The notes under the pieces: generated by a model
Databases searched by the model: none
Told to the model about the DNA's origin: nothing
What the model saw: only the letters and a program-made list of their open reading frames with translations
Made by a program: the position numbers and the translations under genes
Source: Burkholderiales bacterium
Lineage (GTDB): Bacteria > Pseudomonadota > Gammaproteobacteria > Burkholderiales > Burkholderiaceae_C
Length of the DNA stretch: 43,939 nucleotides
Direction: 5' to 3'
Assembly: GCA_003963005.1 (NCBI GenBank)
Contig: RXJW01000198.1
Location: 1 to 43,939 of the forward strand
In this document: one piece after another, positions 8,696 to 16,923 of the stretch
How positions within the stretch are numbered: position 1 is the first letter of the stretch
Layout of the letters: every line of letters starts with the position of its first letter

Positions 8696-9817
8696 ATGCC
8701 CGCACCGTTGCCGCCCATCCGCCGCATCGCCGTCACCACCGGCGGTGGCGACGCCCCCGGCTTGAACGCCGTCATCCAGGCCGTCACCCGCGCCGCGCTG
8801 CATCGCGGGTGGGCCTGTGTGGGCATCCGGGATGGCTACGACGGGCTGCTGCGCCCCGAGCGGTATCGGACCGAGGGCGGCTGCGTGGCGCTGACGGCCG
8901 CTCGCGTGGAAGGCGTTGCCGCACTCGGCGGCACGCTGCTGGGGTCGACCAACCAGGGCAACCCCTTCGCGTACCCCATGCTGCAGGCCGACGGCAGCAC
9001 GGCGCTCGTCGACCGCTCGCAGGACCTGCTGGACGCCCTGGCCCGCGAGGGCATCGACGCGCTGGTGGCCGTGGGCGGCGACGGGTCGCTGGCCATCGCG
9101 CACCAGCTCGCCCAGCGCGGGCTGCGCGTCGTGGGCGTGCCGAAGACGATCGACAACGACCTGGACGGCACCGTCACCACCTTCGGCTTCGACACCGCCG
9201 TGGCCTTCGCCAGCGACTGCATCGATCGCCTGCACACCACGGCGGCGAGCCACCACCGCATCCTGGTGGTGGAGGTCATGGGTCGCTACGCCGGCTGGAT
9301 CGCGCTGCACGCAGGCCTGGCCGGCGGGGCGCATGCCATCCTGCTGCCGGAGCTGCACTTCGACCTGGCTGCCGTGGCCGAGCGGGTCAAGCAGCGGGAC
9401 GCGCAAGGCCTGGCCTATTCCATCGTCGTCGTCGCCGAGGGCGCGGTGCCGCGGGACGGCGGGCGGGCCCTGCGGGCCCCGGCCGAGGCGGGCCATGCCG
9501 AGCGCCTGGGCGGCATGGGCGAGCAGGTCAGCCAGGCACTCGCCCGGCTCACGGGCAAGGACGCCCGCTGCGTCGTGCTCGGCCACCTGCTGCGCGGCGG
9601 CAGCCCCACGGCCTTCGACCGGGTGGCGTCCCTGCGCTTCGGCGCCGCGGCGGTGCGCGCCTTGGCGGCCGGCCAGCACGACGTGATGGTGGCGCTGGAC
9701 GGCCCTGACGTCCGCCCGGTGCCGCTGGCAGCGGTGGCCGGCCGCATGCGGACCGTGCCGCTGCATGGCGACACGCTGGCGACGGCCCGCGACCTGGGTG
9801 TCTGCCTGGGCGACTGA
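8696..9817 (+). CDS. 6-phosphofructokinase
   Basis: 373 residues from ATG 8696. It phosphorylates fructose 6-phosphate to the 1,6-bisphosphate in glycolysis. Family signatures are clear: GGGDAPGLNAV (16-26), STNQGNPF, GGDGS (127-131), PKTIDNDLDG (149-158) with the catalytic Asp, MGRYAGW (195-201), and LGHLLRGGSPT (295-305). The donor-specificity positions are Gly in GGDGS (E. coli position 104) and Lys in PKTIDND (position 124). Gly at 104 favours ATP; Asp there marks pyrophosphate enzymes. Lys at 124 is typical of the pyrophosphate and mixed clades. The best reading is an ATP-using enzyme of the mixed clade, so I do not assign pfkA or pfp. It stands alone between the DUF2827 gene and a small lipoprotein gene. 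Confidence 0.92.
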   Translation: MPAPLPPIRRIAVTTGGGDAPGLNAVIQAVTRAALHRGWACVGIRDGYDGLLRPERYRTEGGCVALTAARVEGVAALGGTLLGSTNQGNPFAYPMLQADGSTALVDRSQDLLDALAREGIDALVAVGGDGSLAIAHQLAQRGLRVVGVPKTIDNDLDGTVTTFGFDTAVAFASDCIDRLHTTAASHHRILVVEVMGRYAGWIALHAGLAGGAHAILLPELHFDLAAVAERVKQRDAQGLAYSIVVVAEGAVPRDGGRALRAPAEAGHAERLGGMGEQVSQALARLTGKDARCVVLGHLLRGGSPTAFDRVASLRFGAAAVRALAAGQHDVMVALDGPDVRPVPLAAVAGRMRTVPLHGDTLATARDLGVCLGD

Positions 9818-9931
9818 GCGGGCTCGCGCTGCAGCCTGACCCTGCCGTCGCGCAGCCTGTCGCATCCCGCGCGCTGCCGCGGCGGGCATCGCCTAGGCTG
9901 CGCGCCTCATCCATCCACCGAGGGAAAGCCC

Positions 9932-10120
9932 ATGCATCGCACCATCACCGCCGTCACCGTTCTGGCCACCGCCGCCCTGCTCAGCGCCTGCGTCTTCGCG
10001 CCGCCGGTCACCACGACCACCGACACCGCGTCCGTCACGCGGATGAGCGAGCAGGCCCTGGCCACCTGTGGCCCCGGCAACGTGAAGGAAGTGAACGCCA
10101 AGAGCTTCACCTGCAAGTGA
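9932..10120 (+). CDS. Small lipoprotein, hypothetical
   Basis: 62 residues. The ATG is preceded by GAGGGAAAG. The N-terminus is a lipoprotein signal: a hydrophobic stretch ending in LLSAC, with the lipidated Cys at residue 20. The mature part is about 43 residues with two more cysteines (ATCGPG and FTCK), which could form one disulfide. No domain is recognised. It converges with recG, and a GC-rich stem-loop lies between them. Short, but the lipobox, start context and codon usage support a real gene. Confidence 0.75.
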   Translation: MHRTITAVTVLATAALLSACVFAPPVTTTTDTASVTRMSEQALATCGPGNVKEVNAKSFTCK

Positions 10121-10125
10121 TCGTG

Positions 10126-10156
10126 CCCGGCCGGTGCCCCCAGGCAGCCGGCCGGG
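10126..10156. terminator. Stem-loop between convergent genes
   Basis: CCCGGCCGG (10126-10134) pairs with CCGGCCGGG (10148-10156) across a 13-nt loop. It fills the gap between the lipoprotein stop (10120) and the recG stop (10157). A bidirectional terminator is likely from its position, but there is no U tract on either side. Confidence 0.45.
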
Positions 10157-12211
10157 TCAGGCCTTCAGGAACTCCGCCTTGGTGCCCAGCCAGCGCAGGA
10201 CCTGCTTCTGCGCGGCCACCGGATGCTCGTCCAGCAGCTTGGGCGCCAGCGCACGGGCAGCCACCAGCAGGGGCGCGTCTTCCTGCAGGTCGGCAAAGCG
10301 CAGCAGCTCCGCGCCGCTCTGGCGCGAGCCCATGAACTCGCCGGGGCCGCGGATGTCCAGATCGCGCCGCGCGATCTCGAAGCCGTCGGTCGTCTCGGCC
10401 ATCGCCTTCAGGCGCGACTTGCCGGTGTCCGACAGCGGCGGCGTGTAGATCAGCACGCACACGCTCGCCTTGGCACCCCGCCCCACGCGGCCGCGCAGCT
10501 GGTGCAGCTGCGCCAGGCCAAAGCGCTCGGCGTGCTCGATGACCATCAGGCTCGCGTTCGGCACGTCCACGCCCACTTCGATGACCGTCGTGGCCACCAG
10601 CACGCTCATCTGGCCGCTGGAGAACTGGGCCATCACGGCGGCCTTGTCCGACGGTGACATGCGCCCGTGCAGCAGGCCGACGGCCGTGCCGGCCAGCGTG
10701 GCGCTCAGCTCGGCATGCGTCTCGGTGGCATTGCGCAGGTCCACGGCCTCGCTCTCCTCGACCAGCGGGCAGACCCAGTAGACCTGCGCGCCGTCGGCCA
10801 CGGCACTGCGGATCTTGTCGATCACGTCCTGACGCTTCGACTCCGTGAACACCTTGGTCACGATCGGGCTGCGCCCCGGGGGCAGCTCGTCGATGGTCGA
10901 CACGTCCAGGTCGGCGAAGTAGGTCATTGCGAGCGTGCGCGGGATCGGAGTCGCACTCATCATCAGCATGTGCGGCTCCAAGGCCATGGCCTTGAGTTTC
11001 TGCCGCAGGGCCAGCCGCTGTGCCACACCGAACCGGTGCTGCTCGTCGATGATCGCGAGGCCCAGCCGGGCGAACTTGACCTTGTCCTCGATGACGGCAT
11101 GCGTGCCGACCACGAGCTGGGCCTCGCCCGAGGCGGCGGCGTCCAGCATGGCCTGGCGCGCTTTGCCCTTCACGCTGCCGGTGATCCAAGCGATCTTCAA
11201 ACCCAGCGGCTCCAGCCAGCCCACCAGCTTGCGGAAGTGCTGCTCGGCCAGGATCTCGGTCGGCGCCATCAGGGCGCATTGCCAGCCGGCGTCGATCGCC
11301 ACCGCGGCAGCCAGGGCGGCTACCACGGTCTTGCCCGAGCCCACGTCGCCCTGCAGCAGCCGGTGCGTCGGCTGCGGGCGGGCGAGGTCCTGGGCAATTT
11401 CCTCGGCCACGCGCTGCTGGGCCGCCGTCAGCTGGAAGGGCAGGGCGCCGAGCAGCTGCTCGTGCAGGCCGCCCGGTCGCGCCCGCAGCGCCGGCGCCAC
11501 CAGCTGTGCCCGCTCCCGCTGCGCCTGGAGCTGGGACAGCTGCTGGGCGAGCAGCTCCTCGAACTTCAGCCGCTGCCAGGCCGGGTGGCTGTGGTCCTCC
11601 AGGGCGGCCAGCGAGGCGCTCGGCGGCGGGTGGTGCAGGTAGTTCAGCGCCTCCTTCAGCGGCGGCAGCCCGCGTGGCACGACGCCCTCGGGCAGCAGCT
11701 CGCGCAGGTCGGCCCGCGCCAGGCCCGAGGCCACCGCCTTGCGCAGGTAGGCCTGGGGCAACTGGGCCGATGCCGGGTAGACCGGGGTCAGGGACTGGGC
11801 CAGCGGGGTGTCGTCGTCCACCACCTTCACGACCGGGTGCACCATCTCCCGGCCGAAGAAGCCCACCCGCGCCTCGCCGCGCACGCGCAGCCGGTGGGCG
11901 CCGGACATCTGCTTCTGCTGCGACGGGTAGAAGTGCAGGAAGCGCAGCAGCAGCGTGCCGGTGTCGTCCTTCAGCCGCACGAGCAACTGGCGCCGGCCGC
12001 GCATCTCGACCTGGCAGTCCACCACCACCCCCTCCGCCTGGGCGGGCTCGCCCTCGCGCAGGGCGGCGATGGGCGTGAGGCGGGTTTCGTCCTCGTAGCG
12101 CATCGGCAGGTGCAGGGCGAGGTCGATGTCGCGCACCAGGCCGAGCTTCTCCATCGCCTTCTGGGGCGCGGATTTGGGCTTGGCGGGCGGCGGGGCGGTG
12201 GCCTCGGACAT
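10157..12211 (-). CDS. recG: ATP-dependent DNA helicase RecG
   Basis: 684 residues from ATG 12211, the usual length for RecG; the longer open frame upstream is unrelated. RecG remodels stalled replication forks and branch-migrates Holliday junctions. An N-terminal wedge/OB region (about 45-145) is followed by a superfamily 2 helicase core: GDVGSGKT (Walker A, 288-295), APTEILAEQH, DEQHRFG (389-395, the DEAD-box equivalent), SATPIPRTLAM, and the C-terminal motifs GLLHGRMS, ATTVIEVGVDVPN and HQLRGRVGRG. The RecG-specific tail with GPGEFMGSRQSG is present. In Burkholderiales recG often lies near queA and tgt; here they are in the same region but spread apart. Confidence 0.97.
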   Translation of the reverse strand: MSEATAPPPAKPKSAPQKAMEKLGLVRDIDLALHLPMRYEDETRLTPIAALREGEPAQAEGVVVDCQVEMRGRRQLLVRLKDDTGTLLLRFLHFYPSQQKQMSGAHRLRVRGEARVGFFGREMVHPVVKVVDDDTPLAQSLTPVYPASAQLPQAYLRKAVASGLARADLRELLPEGVVPRGLPPLKEALNYLHHPPPSASLAALEDHSHPAWQRLKFEELLAQQLSQLQAQRERAQLVAPALRARPGGLHEQLLGALPFQLTAAQQRVAEEIAQDLARPQPTHRLLQGDVGSGKTVVAALAAAVAIDAGWQCALMAPTEILAEQHFRKLVGWLEPLGLKIAWITGSVKGKARQAMLDAAASGEAQLVVGTHAVIEDKVKFARLGLAIIDEQHRFGVAQRLALRQKLKAMALEPHMLMMSATPIPRTLAMTYFADLDVSTIDELPPGRSPIVTKVFTESKRQDVIDKIRSAVADGAQVYWVCPLVEESEAVDLRNATETHAELSATLAGTAVGLLHGRMSPSDKAAVMAQFSSGQMSVLVATTVIEVGVDVPNASLMVIEHAERFGLAQLHQLRGRVGRGAKASVCVLIYTPPLSDTGKSRLKAMAETTDGFEIARRDLDIRGPGEFMGSRQSGAELLRFADLQEDAPLLVAARALAPKLLDEHPVAAQKQVLRWLGTKAEFLKA

Positions 12212-12292
12212 GCCGGCATTTTGCGGGCATGGAATAGTCCGGGGGCTTCGCGTGTTTACCGTCATGTCCCTCCACTCTTTTCGGGTTCCGAC

Positions 12293-12664
12293 ATGAATTT
12301 GCGACTCCTCGCCTGTGCGGCAGTCCTGGCCGTCTCGGGCTGCGCCTCCACGCCGCCGGCCCCGGCGAACGTGGCCGACGGCGTCTTCGTGGGCGCCAAC
12401 GGCATGACGCTCTACACCTTCGACAAGGACACCGCCGGCAGTGGCAAGAGTGTCTGCAACGGTCCCTGCGCCACCAACTGGCCCCCGCTGATGGCTGCCG
12501 CGGGCGCTGCGGCCAGCGGCGACTGGACCGTCATCACCCGCGATGACGGCAAGGCGCAGTGGGCCTACAAGGGCAAGCCGCTGTACTTCTGGGTCAAGGA
12601 CCAGAAGCCCGGCGACCGCACCGGCGACGGCTTCAACAAGGTCTGGCAGCTGGCCAGACCCTGA
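12293..12664 (+). CDS. Lipoprotein with COG4315-type repeats
   Basis: 123 residues with a lipoprotein signal (AVSGC, lipidated Cys at residue 17). The mature part has two copies of the secreted-repeat motif of the Lipoprotein_15/COG4315 family: GMTLYTFDKD followed by CNGPCATNWPPL, and GKPLYFWVKDQKPGD. The biochemical role of this family is not established. It is divergent from recG and is followed 15 bases after its stop by an ECF sigma gene. The three genes (lipoprotein, sigma, anti-sigma) look like one operon, so the lipoprotein may be both a target and a companion of the envelope-stress sigma factor. Confidence 0.88.
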   Translation: MNLRLLACAAVLAVSGCASTPPAPANVADGVFVGANGMTLYTFDKDTAGSGKSVCNGPCATNWPPLMAAAGAAASGDWTVITRDDGKAQWAYKGKPLYFWVKDQKPGDRTGDGFNKVWQLARP

Positions 12665-12679
12665 TCGTCCGGCTGCGTG

Positions 12680-13186
12680 ATGGCCGTCGAACAACTGCTG
12701 CTGCACATCCCGGCCCTGCGCCGGTATGCGCGGCTGCTGACGGGCGACGCCACACGGGCTGACGACCTGGTGCAGGACACCCTGGAGCGCGCCTGCCGCA
12801 AGTGGGGTCTGTGGCGCCCCGGCACGGCGCTGCGGCCCTGGCTGCTGTCCATCATGCACAACCTGCACCTGAACCAGCTGCGCGACTGGCATCTGGACGA
12901 CGGCCATGCGCTGCTGGACGACCTGCCCGAGCCGGCCGACCCCGGCGCCCCGGCCGGTGACCGGCTCGACCTAGAGCGTGCGCTGGCCGAGCTGCCGCCG
13001 GGCCAGCGTGCGGTGATGCTGCTGGTGGTCGTCGAGGAATACACCTATGCCGAAGCGGCCGACATCCTGGGCGTGCCGGTGGGCACCGTGATGTCGCGAC
13101 TGCACCGGGGCCGCGAGGCCCTGCGGCTGCGCCTGGCGCCGGCATCCGGCGCCCAGATCGTGAACCTGGCGCGAGTGAAGCGATGA
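12680..13186 (+). CDS. RNA polymerase ECF-type sigma factor
   Basis: 168 residues from ATG 12680; a GTG directly before it is an alternative start. Region 2 is at about residues 12-70 (ARLLTGDATRADDLVQ, then LRPWLLSIMHN). Region 4 is at about 100-150 (LPPGQRAVMLL, a helix-turn-helix, GTVMSRLHRGREALR). Regions 1 and 3 are absent, as usual for ECF factors. It directs RNA polymerase to a stress or envelope regulon. It overlaps the next gene, a membrane anti-sigma factor, by four bases (ATGA), the standard arrangement for holding the sigma factor inactive. The inducing signal is unknown. Confidence 0.93.
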   Translation: MAVEQLLLHIPALRRYARLLTGDATRADDLVQDTLERACRKWGLWRPGTALRPWLLSIMHNLHLNQLRDWHLDDGHALLDDLPEPADPGAPAGDRLDLERALAELPPGQRAVMLLVVVEEYTYAEAADILGVPVGTVMSRLHRGREALRLRLAPASGAQIVNLARVKR

Positions 13187-14025
13187 GTTCTCCCTTTCCC
13201 CCCGCACCGCCCCCGCTGCCGCCCGAGGATGCGCGGCTGCATGCGTTCGTCGACGGGCAGCTCCCGGCCGCCGAGCGGGAAGCCGTGCTGGCGCAGCTGA
13301 GCAGCGACCCGGCCGCGGCCGCCCGGGTGGCCCAGTGGCAGGCCCAGCGGCAGGCCTTGCGCGGCCTGGCGCGCGACTGGCCCCTGGACGAAACCCCGGC
13401 CGACCTGAGCGGCATCGTGATGCGCGCTGCCACGGCGCAGCGCTGGCGCCGTCTGCTGCCGCAGGCGCTGGCCGCGGGGCTGCTGCTGGCACTCGGCCTG
13501 GCGGGTGGCTACCAGTGGGGCCGGCATGATGCCGACGGCGGTGGCTGGCCCGCGCTCGCCGCCACTCGCCCGGCCAGCGTGCCCGAGTTCGCCGCCCAGG
13601 CCGGCGTGGCCTATGCCGTGTACAGCGCCGAGAAGCGCCATCCCGTCGAAGTCTCGGCCACCGAGCAGGCCCACCTGGTGCAGTGGCTGAGCAAGCGGCT
13701 CGGCCGGCCGTTGAAGGTGCCGGTGCTGACCGACCGTGGCTACGCGCTGCTCGGCGGCCGGCTGTTGCCGGGCGATGCCGCCCACGCCGGCAGCCCGCGG
13801 GCACAGTTCATGTACGAGAACGCCGACGGTGACCGGCTGACGCTGTATGTCGCCGTCTTCAAGCCGGGCGCAGCGCCGGCGGCGACCGAATTCCGGCTGC
13901 TGCCGCAGGAAGGGCGCACGACGCTGTACTGGGTCGACGGTGACTTCGGCTACGCCCTCAGTGCACAGCCGTCCACCGAGCTGCATCCGCTCGCGCAGCG
14001 GGTGCACGAGCAACTGGCCGGCTGA
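13183..14025 (+). CDS. Anti-sigma factor, single-pass membrane protein
   Basis: 280 residues, start overlapping the sigma stop. The N-terminal part (about residues 18-62) has an anti-sigma-like helical segment, LHAFVDGQLPAAERE, but no zinc-binding HxxxCxxC motif. One membrane segment follows (about 90-108, ALAAGLLLALGLAGG). The C-terminal 170 residues would be periplasmic, with segments such as LVQWLSKRLGRPLKVP and GYALLGGRLLPG, typical of the sensor half of this family. The function is sequestration of the neighbouring ECF factor. It ends directly against the next gene on the opposite strand. Confidence 0.88.
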   Translation: MSSPFPPAPPPLPPEDARLHAFVDGQLPAAEREAVLAQLSSDPAAAARVAQWQAQRQALRGLARDWPLDETPADLSGIVMRAATAQRWRRLLPQALAAGLLLALGLAGGYQWGRHDADGGGWPALAATRPASVPEFAAQAGVAYAVYSAEKRHPVEVSATEQAHLVQWLSKRLGRPLKVPVLTDRGYALLGGRLLPGDAAHAGSPRAQFMYENADGDRLTLYVAVFKPGAAPAATEFRLLPQEGRTTLYWVDGDFGYALSAQPSTELHPLAQRVHEQLAG

Positions 14026-14778
14026 TCAGCGGAAGTAGCGCTGGCGCAGCCGCTCGAAGCGGCCGTCGCGCTTCAGGCTGTCCAGGGCCTGCTGCAGCCG
14101 CTTGACCAGGGCCGGATCGGCATCGGGTCGCAGGCCGAACCAGTAGGTCTTCGAGGCATCCTGCTCCAGGGCCGGCTGCAGCGTGGCGTAGGGCAGCTGC
14201 AGCTGGCGCAGGTTCCAGGCGGCTGCCCAGTCCAGCAGCGCCACGTACTCCATGCGGCCGGCCAGCAGCTTGCGAACATTGGTGGCGTCGTCCAGCCCCT
14301 GCTCCAGCTGGGCGCCCGGCTTCAAGCCCGCGGCCTGCAGTTGCCGGTCGGCGGCCGAGTCGCGCACGACGCCGATGCGCGCGCTGCCCAGATCGCTGAG
14401 CTGAGACAGGTTCAGGTCGGTACGGCTCGCCAGGCGGTAGAGCAGGATCCGTCGCTGCGCGATCGGGCCCACCCACTGGAACTGGGCCTCCCGCTCGGGC
14501 AGGCGTGTGAGCGAGAACAGCAGGCTCTGAGGGGTGGCCTCCACCACCTGCATCGCCCGCTGCCAGGGGAGGACCTGCACCTCCAGGCGGGCGCCCGCCA
14601 GGCCGGTCATCAGGCGCAGCAGCTCGACGCTGAAGCCCTGGGCGGCGCCGTTGTCGTCGGCGAAGTTGAGCGGCGGCAGGTTCTCGGTGATGCCCAGCAG
14701 CAAGGGCTCATCGGCTGCGGCCCCGGCGAAGCAGGGCAGCAGCGCAGCGGACAGGGCAAGGCAGGAGCGGCGTCTCAC
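14026..14778 (-). CDS. Periplasmic solute-binding protein, family 3 (lone)
   Basis: 250 residues from GTG 14778, the only in-frame start that gives a signal peptide (RRRSCLALSAALLPCFAGAAA). No ATG is available in frame nearby. The mature part has the SBP_bac_3 pattern: GITENLPPLNFADD at the start, GFSVELLRLM, a mid-domain RIGVVRDSAADRQL, and a C-terminal ALDSLKRDGRF. Family 3 proteins bind amino acids or related small molecules. No permease or ATPase gene is next to it, so it may serve a distant transporter or act as an enzyme or sensor. Its stop abuts the anti-sigma stop. Confidence 0.85.
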   Translation of the reverse strand: MRRRSCLALSAALLPCFAGAAADEPLLLGITENLPPLNFADDNGAAQGFSVELLRLMTGLAGARLEVQVLPWQRAMQVVEATPQSLLFSLTRLPEREAQFQWVGPIAQRRILLYRLASRTDLNLSQLSDLGSARIGVVRDSAADRQLQAAGLKPGAQLEQGLDDATNVRKLLAGRMEYVALLDWAAAWNLRQLQLPYATLQPALEQDASKTYWFGLRPDADPALVKRLQQALDSLKRDGRFERLRQRYFR

Positions 14779-14894
14779 GTCAGCACATCGAAGCCGCGCG
14801 AGTCTAGGGGGCGGCGATGACAACGCTGTGCATGCGCAGCCCCGAGCCGTGAGTTTTGCCCCGTCCGGCGGGGGCGCGCGCGGGCGGCGCCGGC

Positions 14895-15263
14895 TCAGGT
14901 CGGCATCGGCACGCCCGCCATGCGGTCGTGGGCGACGAAGAACTGGCGGGCCATCGCCAGCAGCTGGCCCTGGCTCAGCTCGGCCGCCGGGCGGTAGTCC
15001 GCGATGTGCGGGGCGAGCTGCGGCCGGTGCGCTTCGACGTAGTGCCGGAACTGGCTGATGACGACATGCGAGCCCGTCACCAGCACCTCCGGGGTGTCCT
15101 GCAGCGCCTGGCACAGCGATTCGTAGAGCGCGTGCTCGCGGCGCTGATCCTGGCCGTGGCTGTGGCGCTCGTGAGCCTCGATGCGTGCGGCGTGCACCTG
15201 GTGGGCATCGAAATGCAGGACTTGGGCGTGGTGGTGGTCGAGGTGGACGACGGCGTGGAACAT
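14895..15263 (-). CDS. Small eRF1-domain-like protein ('translational machinery protein')
   Basis: 122 residues, ATG 15263 with GGAG seven bases before. The N-terminus AVVHLDHHHAQVLHF and the C-terminus LLAMARQFFVAHDRM match my memory of a small Burkholderiales family annotated as translational machinery or eRF1-domain-like protein. The middle segment TPEVLVTGSHVVISQF also fits. There are many His residues in the first 50. It follows the DksA/TraR-like gene by 25 bases on the same strand, so the two are probably co-transcribed. The family role is not established, and the assignment is by pattern only. Confidence 0.65.
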   Translation of the reverse strand: MFHAVVHLDHHHAQVLHFDAHQVHAARIEAHERHSHGQDQRREHALYESLCQALQDTPEVLVTGSHVVISQFRHYVEAHRPQLAPHIADYRPAAELSQGQLLAMARQFFVAHDRMAGVPMPT

Positions 15264-15288
15264 GGAGTTCTCCGGTGATGACGGGGAT

Positions 15289-15663
15289 TCAGGGGTGACG
15301 GGATTCGGCGGCGGTCTGGCAGCTCAGGCAGCGCAGCGCCTGGGGCTGGTGCTGCAGCCGGTCGAAGGGAATGGCGGCCGCGCAGTCGATGCAGTGGCCA
15401 TAGCCGGGTGTCTTCAGGCGCGAGAGCGCATCGTCCAGCTGCTGCAACTCGGCCAGCAGGTGGGCATCGCGGATCTGGTCCAGCTCACGATCGGCCTCGT
15501 GCTCGCGCTGGTCGCGGGGGTCGTCAGCCAGCAGGGCGGCGGCATGCGCCACGCGGCTGGCACCCTCGCGCTGGGCTTGCAGCGCCGCCCGCACGTGCTC
15601 GCGGGCGAGGGTCAGTTCGCTCTCCAGCAGGGCGTGCTGTCCGGGGGTCAGGGCAGTGGTCAT
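15289..15663 (-). CDS. TraR/DksA family zinc-finger protein
   Basis: 124 residues from ATG 15663, chosen because AGGAGG lies six bases before it; an upstream in-frame extension lacks a site. A helical N-terminal region (coiled-coil-like, about residues 10-75) is followed by the zinc finger: CIDCAAAIPFDRL and, 17 residues on, CLSC. The family binds RNA polymerase in the secondary channel and adjusts transcription, often with ppGpp; this short type resembles general-stress paralogues. The acidic tip in the helical region is not clearly DxxDA (RELDQIRDAHLL is the closest). First gene of a two-gene operon with the eRF1-like gene. Confidence 0.88.
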   Translation of the reverse strand: MTTALTPGQHALLESELTLAREHVRAALQAQREGASRVAHAAALLADDPRDQREHEADRELDQIRDAHLLAELQQLDDALSRLKTPGYGHCIDCAAAIPFDRLQHQPQALRCLSCQTAAESRHP

Positions 15664-15785
15664 GAAAGCCTCCTTGTCCTCATGCTCGCAGCGCGAGGGG
15701 CGTGCCGCCTTGAGCTGCATCAACACGCCGCGATGGGAGAATCCGCGTCCCTTTGGCACGGGTCTGTCCGGCCCTCAATCCCGTC

Positions 15786-16832
15786 ATGTCTCACTCCGCT
15801 CCCGCGGCCTACACGGTCGCCGACTTCGATTTCGACCTCCCTCCCGAGCTGATCGCCCAGCATCCCGCCCCCGAGCGCAGCGCCTCCCGGCTGCTCGATG
15901 GCACCGGGCCGGCGCCCGTGGACCGGGTCTTTCGCGACCTGCCGGGCCTGCTGTTGCCCGGCGACCTGCTCGTCTTCAACAACACCCGCGTCATCAAGGC
16001 GCGCCTGTACGGCGTGAAGTCGACCGGCGGCCATGTCGAGGCCCTGGTCGAGCGCGTGTTGCCCGGCACGCAGACCGTGTGGATGCACCTGCGCGCCAGC
16101 AAGAGCCCCAAGCCCGGCAGCCGCGTGCGCTTCGCCGACGCCTTCGATGCCGAAGTGCTCGGCCGCTGCGGGCCCGACAACGGCCTCTTCCACCTGCGCT
16201 TCGACGGCGACCCGTTCGCGCTGCTGGAGGCCCACGGCCATGTGCCGCTGCCGCCCTACATCGAGCATGCTGACGACGCCGAGGACGAACGCCGCTACCA
16301 GACGGTGTTCGCCAAGGAGCCCGGCGCCGTGGCAGCGCCCACGGCGGCGCTGCACTTCGACGAAGCCGTGCTGGCGGCGCTCACCGCCCGCGGCGTCGAG
16401 CAGGCGCATGTGACGCTGCACGTGGGTGCCGGCACCTTCCAGCCGGTGCGCGTGGACCGCATCGACGAACACAAGATGCACAGCGAGTGGTTCGAGGTGC
16501 CGGCGTCGACCGTGGACGCCATTGCCGCCTGCCGGGCGCGCGGCGGCCGCGTCGTGGCGGTCGGCACCACCACGCTGCGGGCGCTGGAGTCGGCCGCCCA
16601 GGGCGGCACGCTGCAGGCCGGCGCCCGCGAGACCGACATCTTCATCACGCCCGGCTTCGAGTTCCGCGTGGTGGACCGGCTCATCACCAACTTCCACCTG
16701 CCCAAGAGCACCCTGATGATGCTGGTGAGCGCCCTGGCCGGCCACGCCCACGTGATGGCGCTGTACCGCCACGCGATCGAGCAGCGCTACCGCTTCTTCA
16801 GCTACGGGGACTCGATGCTGCTCAGCCGGTAA
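15786..16832 (+). CDS. queA: S-adenosylmethionine:tRNA ribosyltransferase-isomerase
   Basis: 348 residues from ATG 15786, the usual length. QueA adds the cyclopentene part of queuosine to preQ1-modified tRNA, using AdoMet. Family signatures: DFDFDLPPELIAQHPAPERS at the N-terminus, LLVFNNTRVIKARL, PLPPYIEH, RYQTVFAKEPGAVAAPTA, LHVGAGTFQPVR, MHSEWFEVP, and the C-terminal TNFHLPKSTLMMLVSA. It acts after Tgt, whose gene lies 4.1 kb downstream on the same strand with three unrelated genes between. Confidence 0.97.
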   Translation: MSHSAPAAYTVADFDFDLPPELIAQHPAPERSASRLLDGTGPAPVDRVFRDLPGLLLPGDLLVFNNTRVIKARLYGVKSTGGHVEALVERVLPGTQTVWMHLRASKSPKPGSRVRFADAFDAEVLGRCGPDNGLFHLRFDGDPFALLEAHGHVPLPPYIEHADDAEDERRYQTVFAKEPGAVAAPTAALHFDEAVLAALTARGVEQAHVTLHVGAGTFQPVRVDRIDEHKMHSEWFEVPASTVDAIAACRARGGRVVAVGTTTLRALESAAQGGTLQAGARETDIFITPGFEFRVVDRLITNFHLPKSTLMMLVSALAGHAHVMALYRHAIEQRYRFFSYGDSMLLSR

Positions 16833-16923
16833 CGAAGGGTGACGGCGACGCGGTGAATATCCACCGGGCGGCGCGCGCACGGGCTGTTAACTTGCCGGTC
16901 CCACGGAACCGTCCGGAGTCATC

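Noticed and set aside
10667..12292. A long plus-strand frame over recG that runs into the lipoprotein gene
   Set aside because: Only the last 123 codons look like a protein; the rest is antisense to recG.
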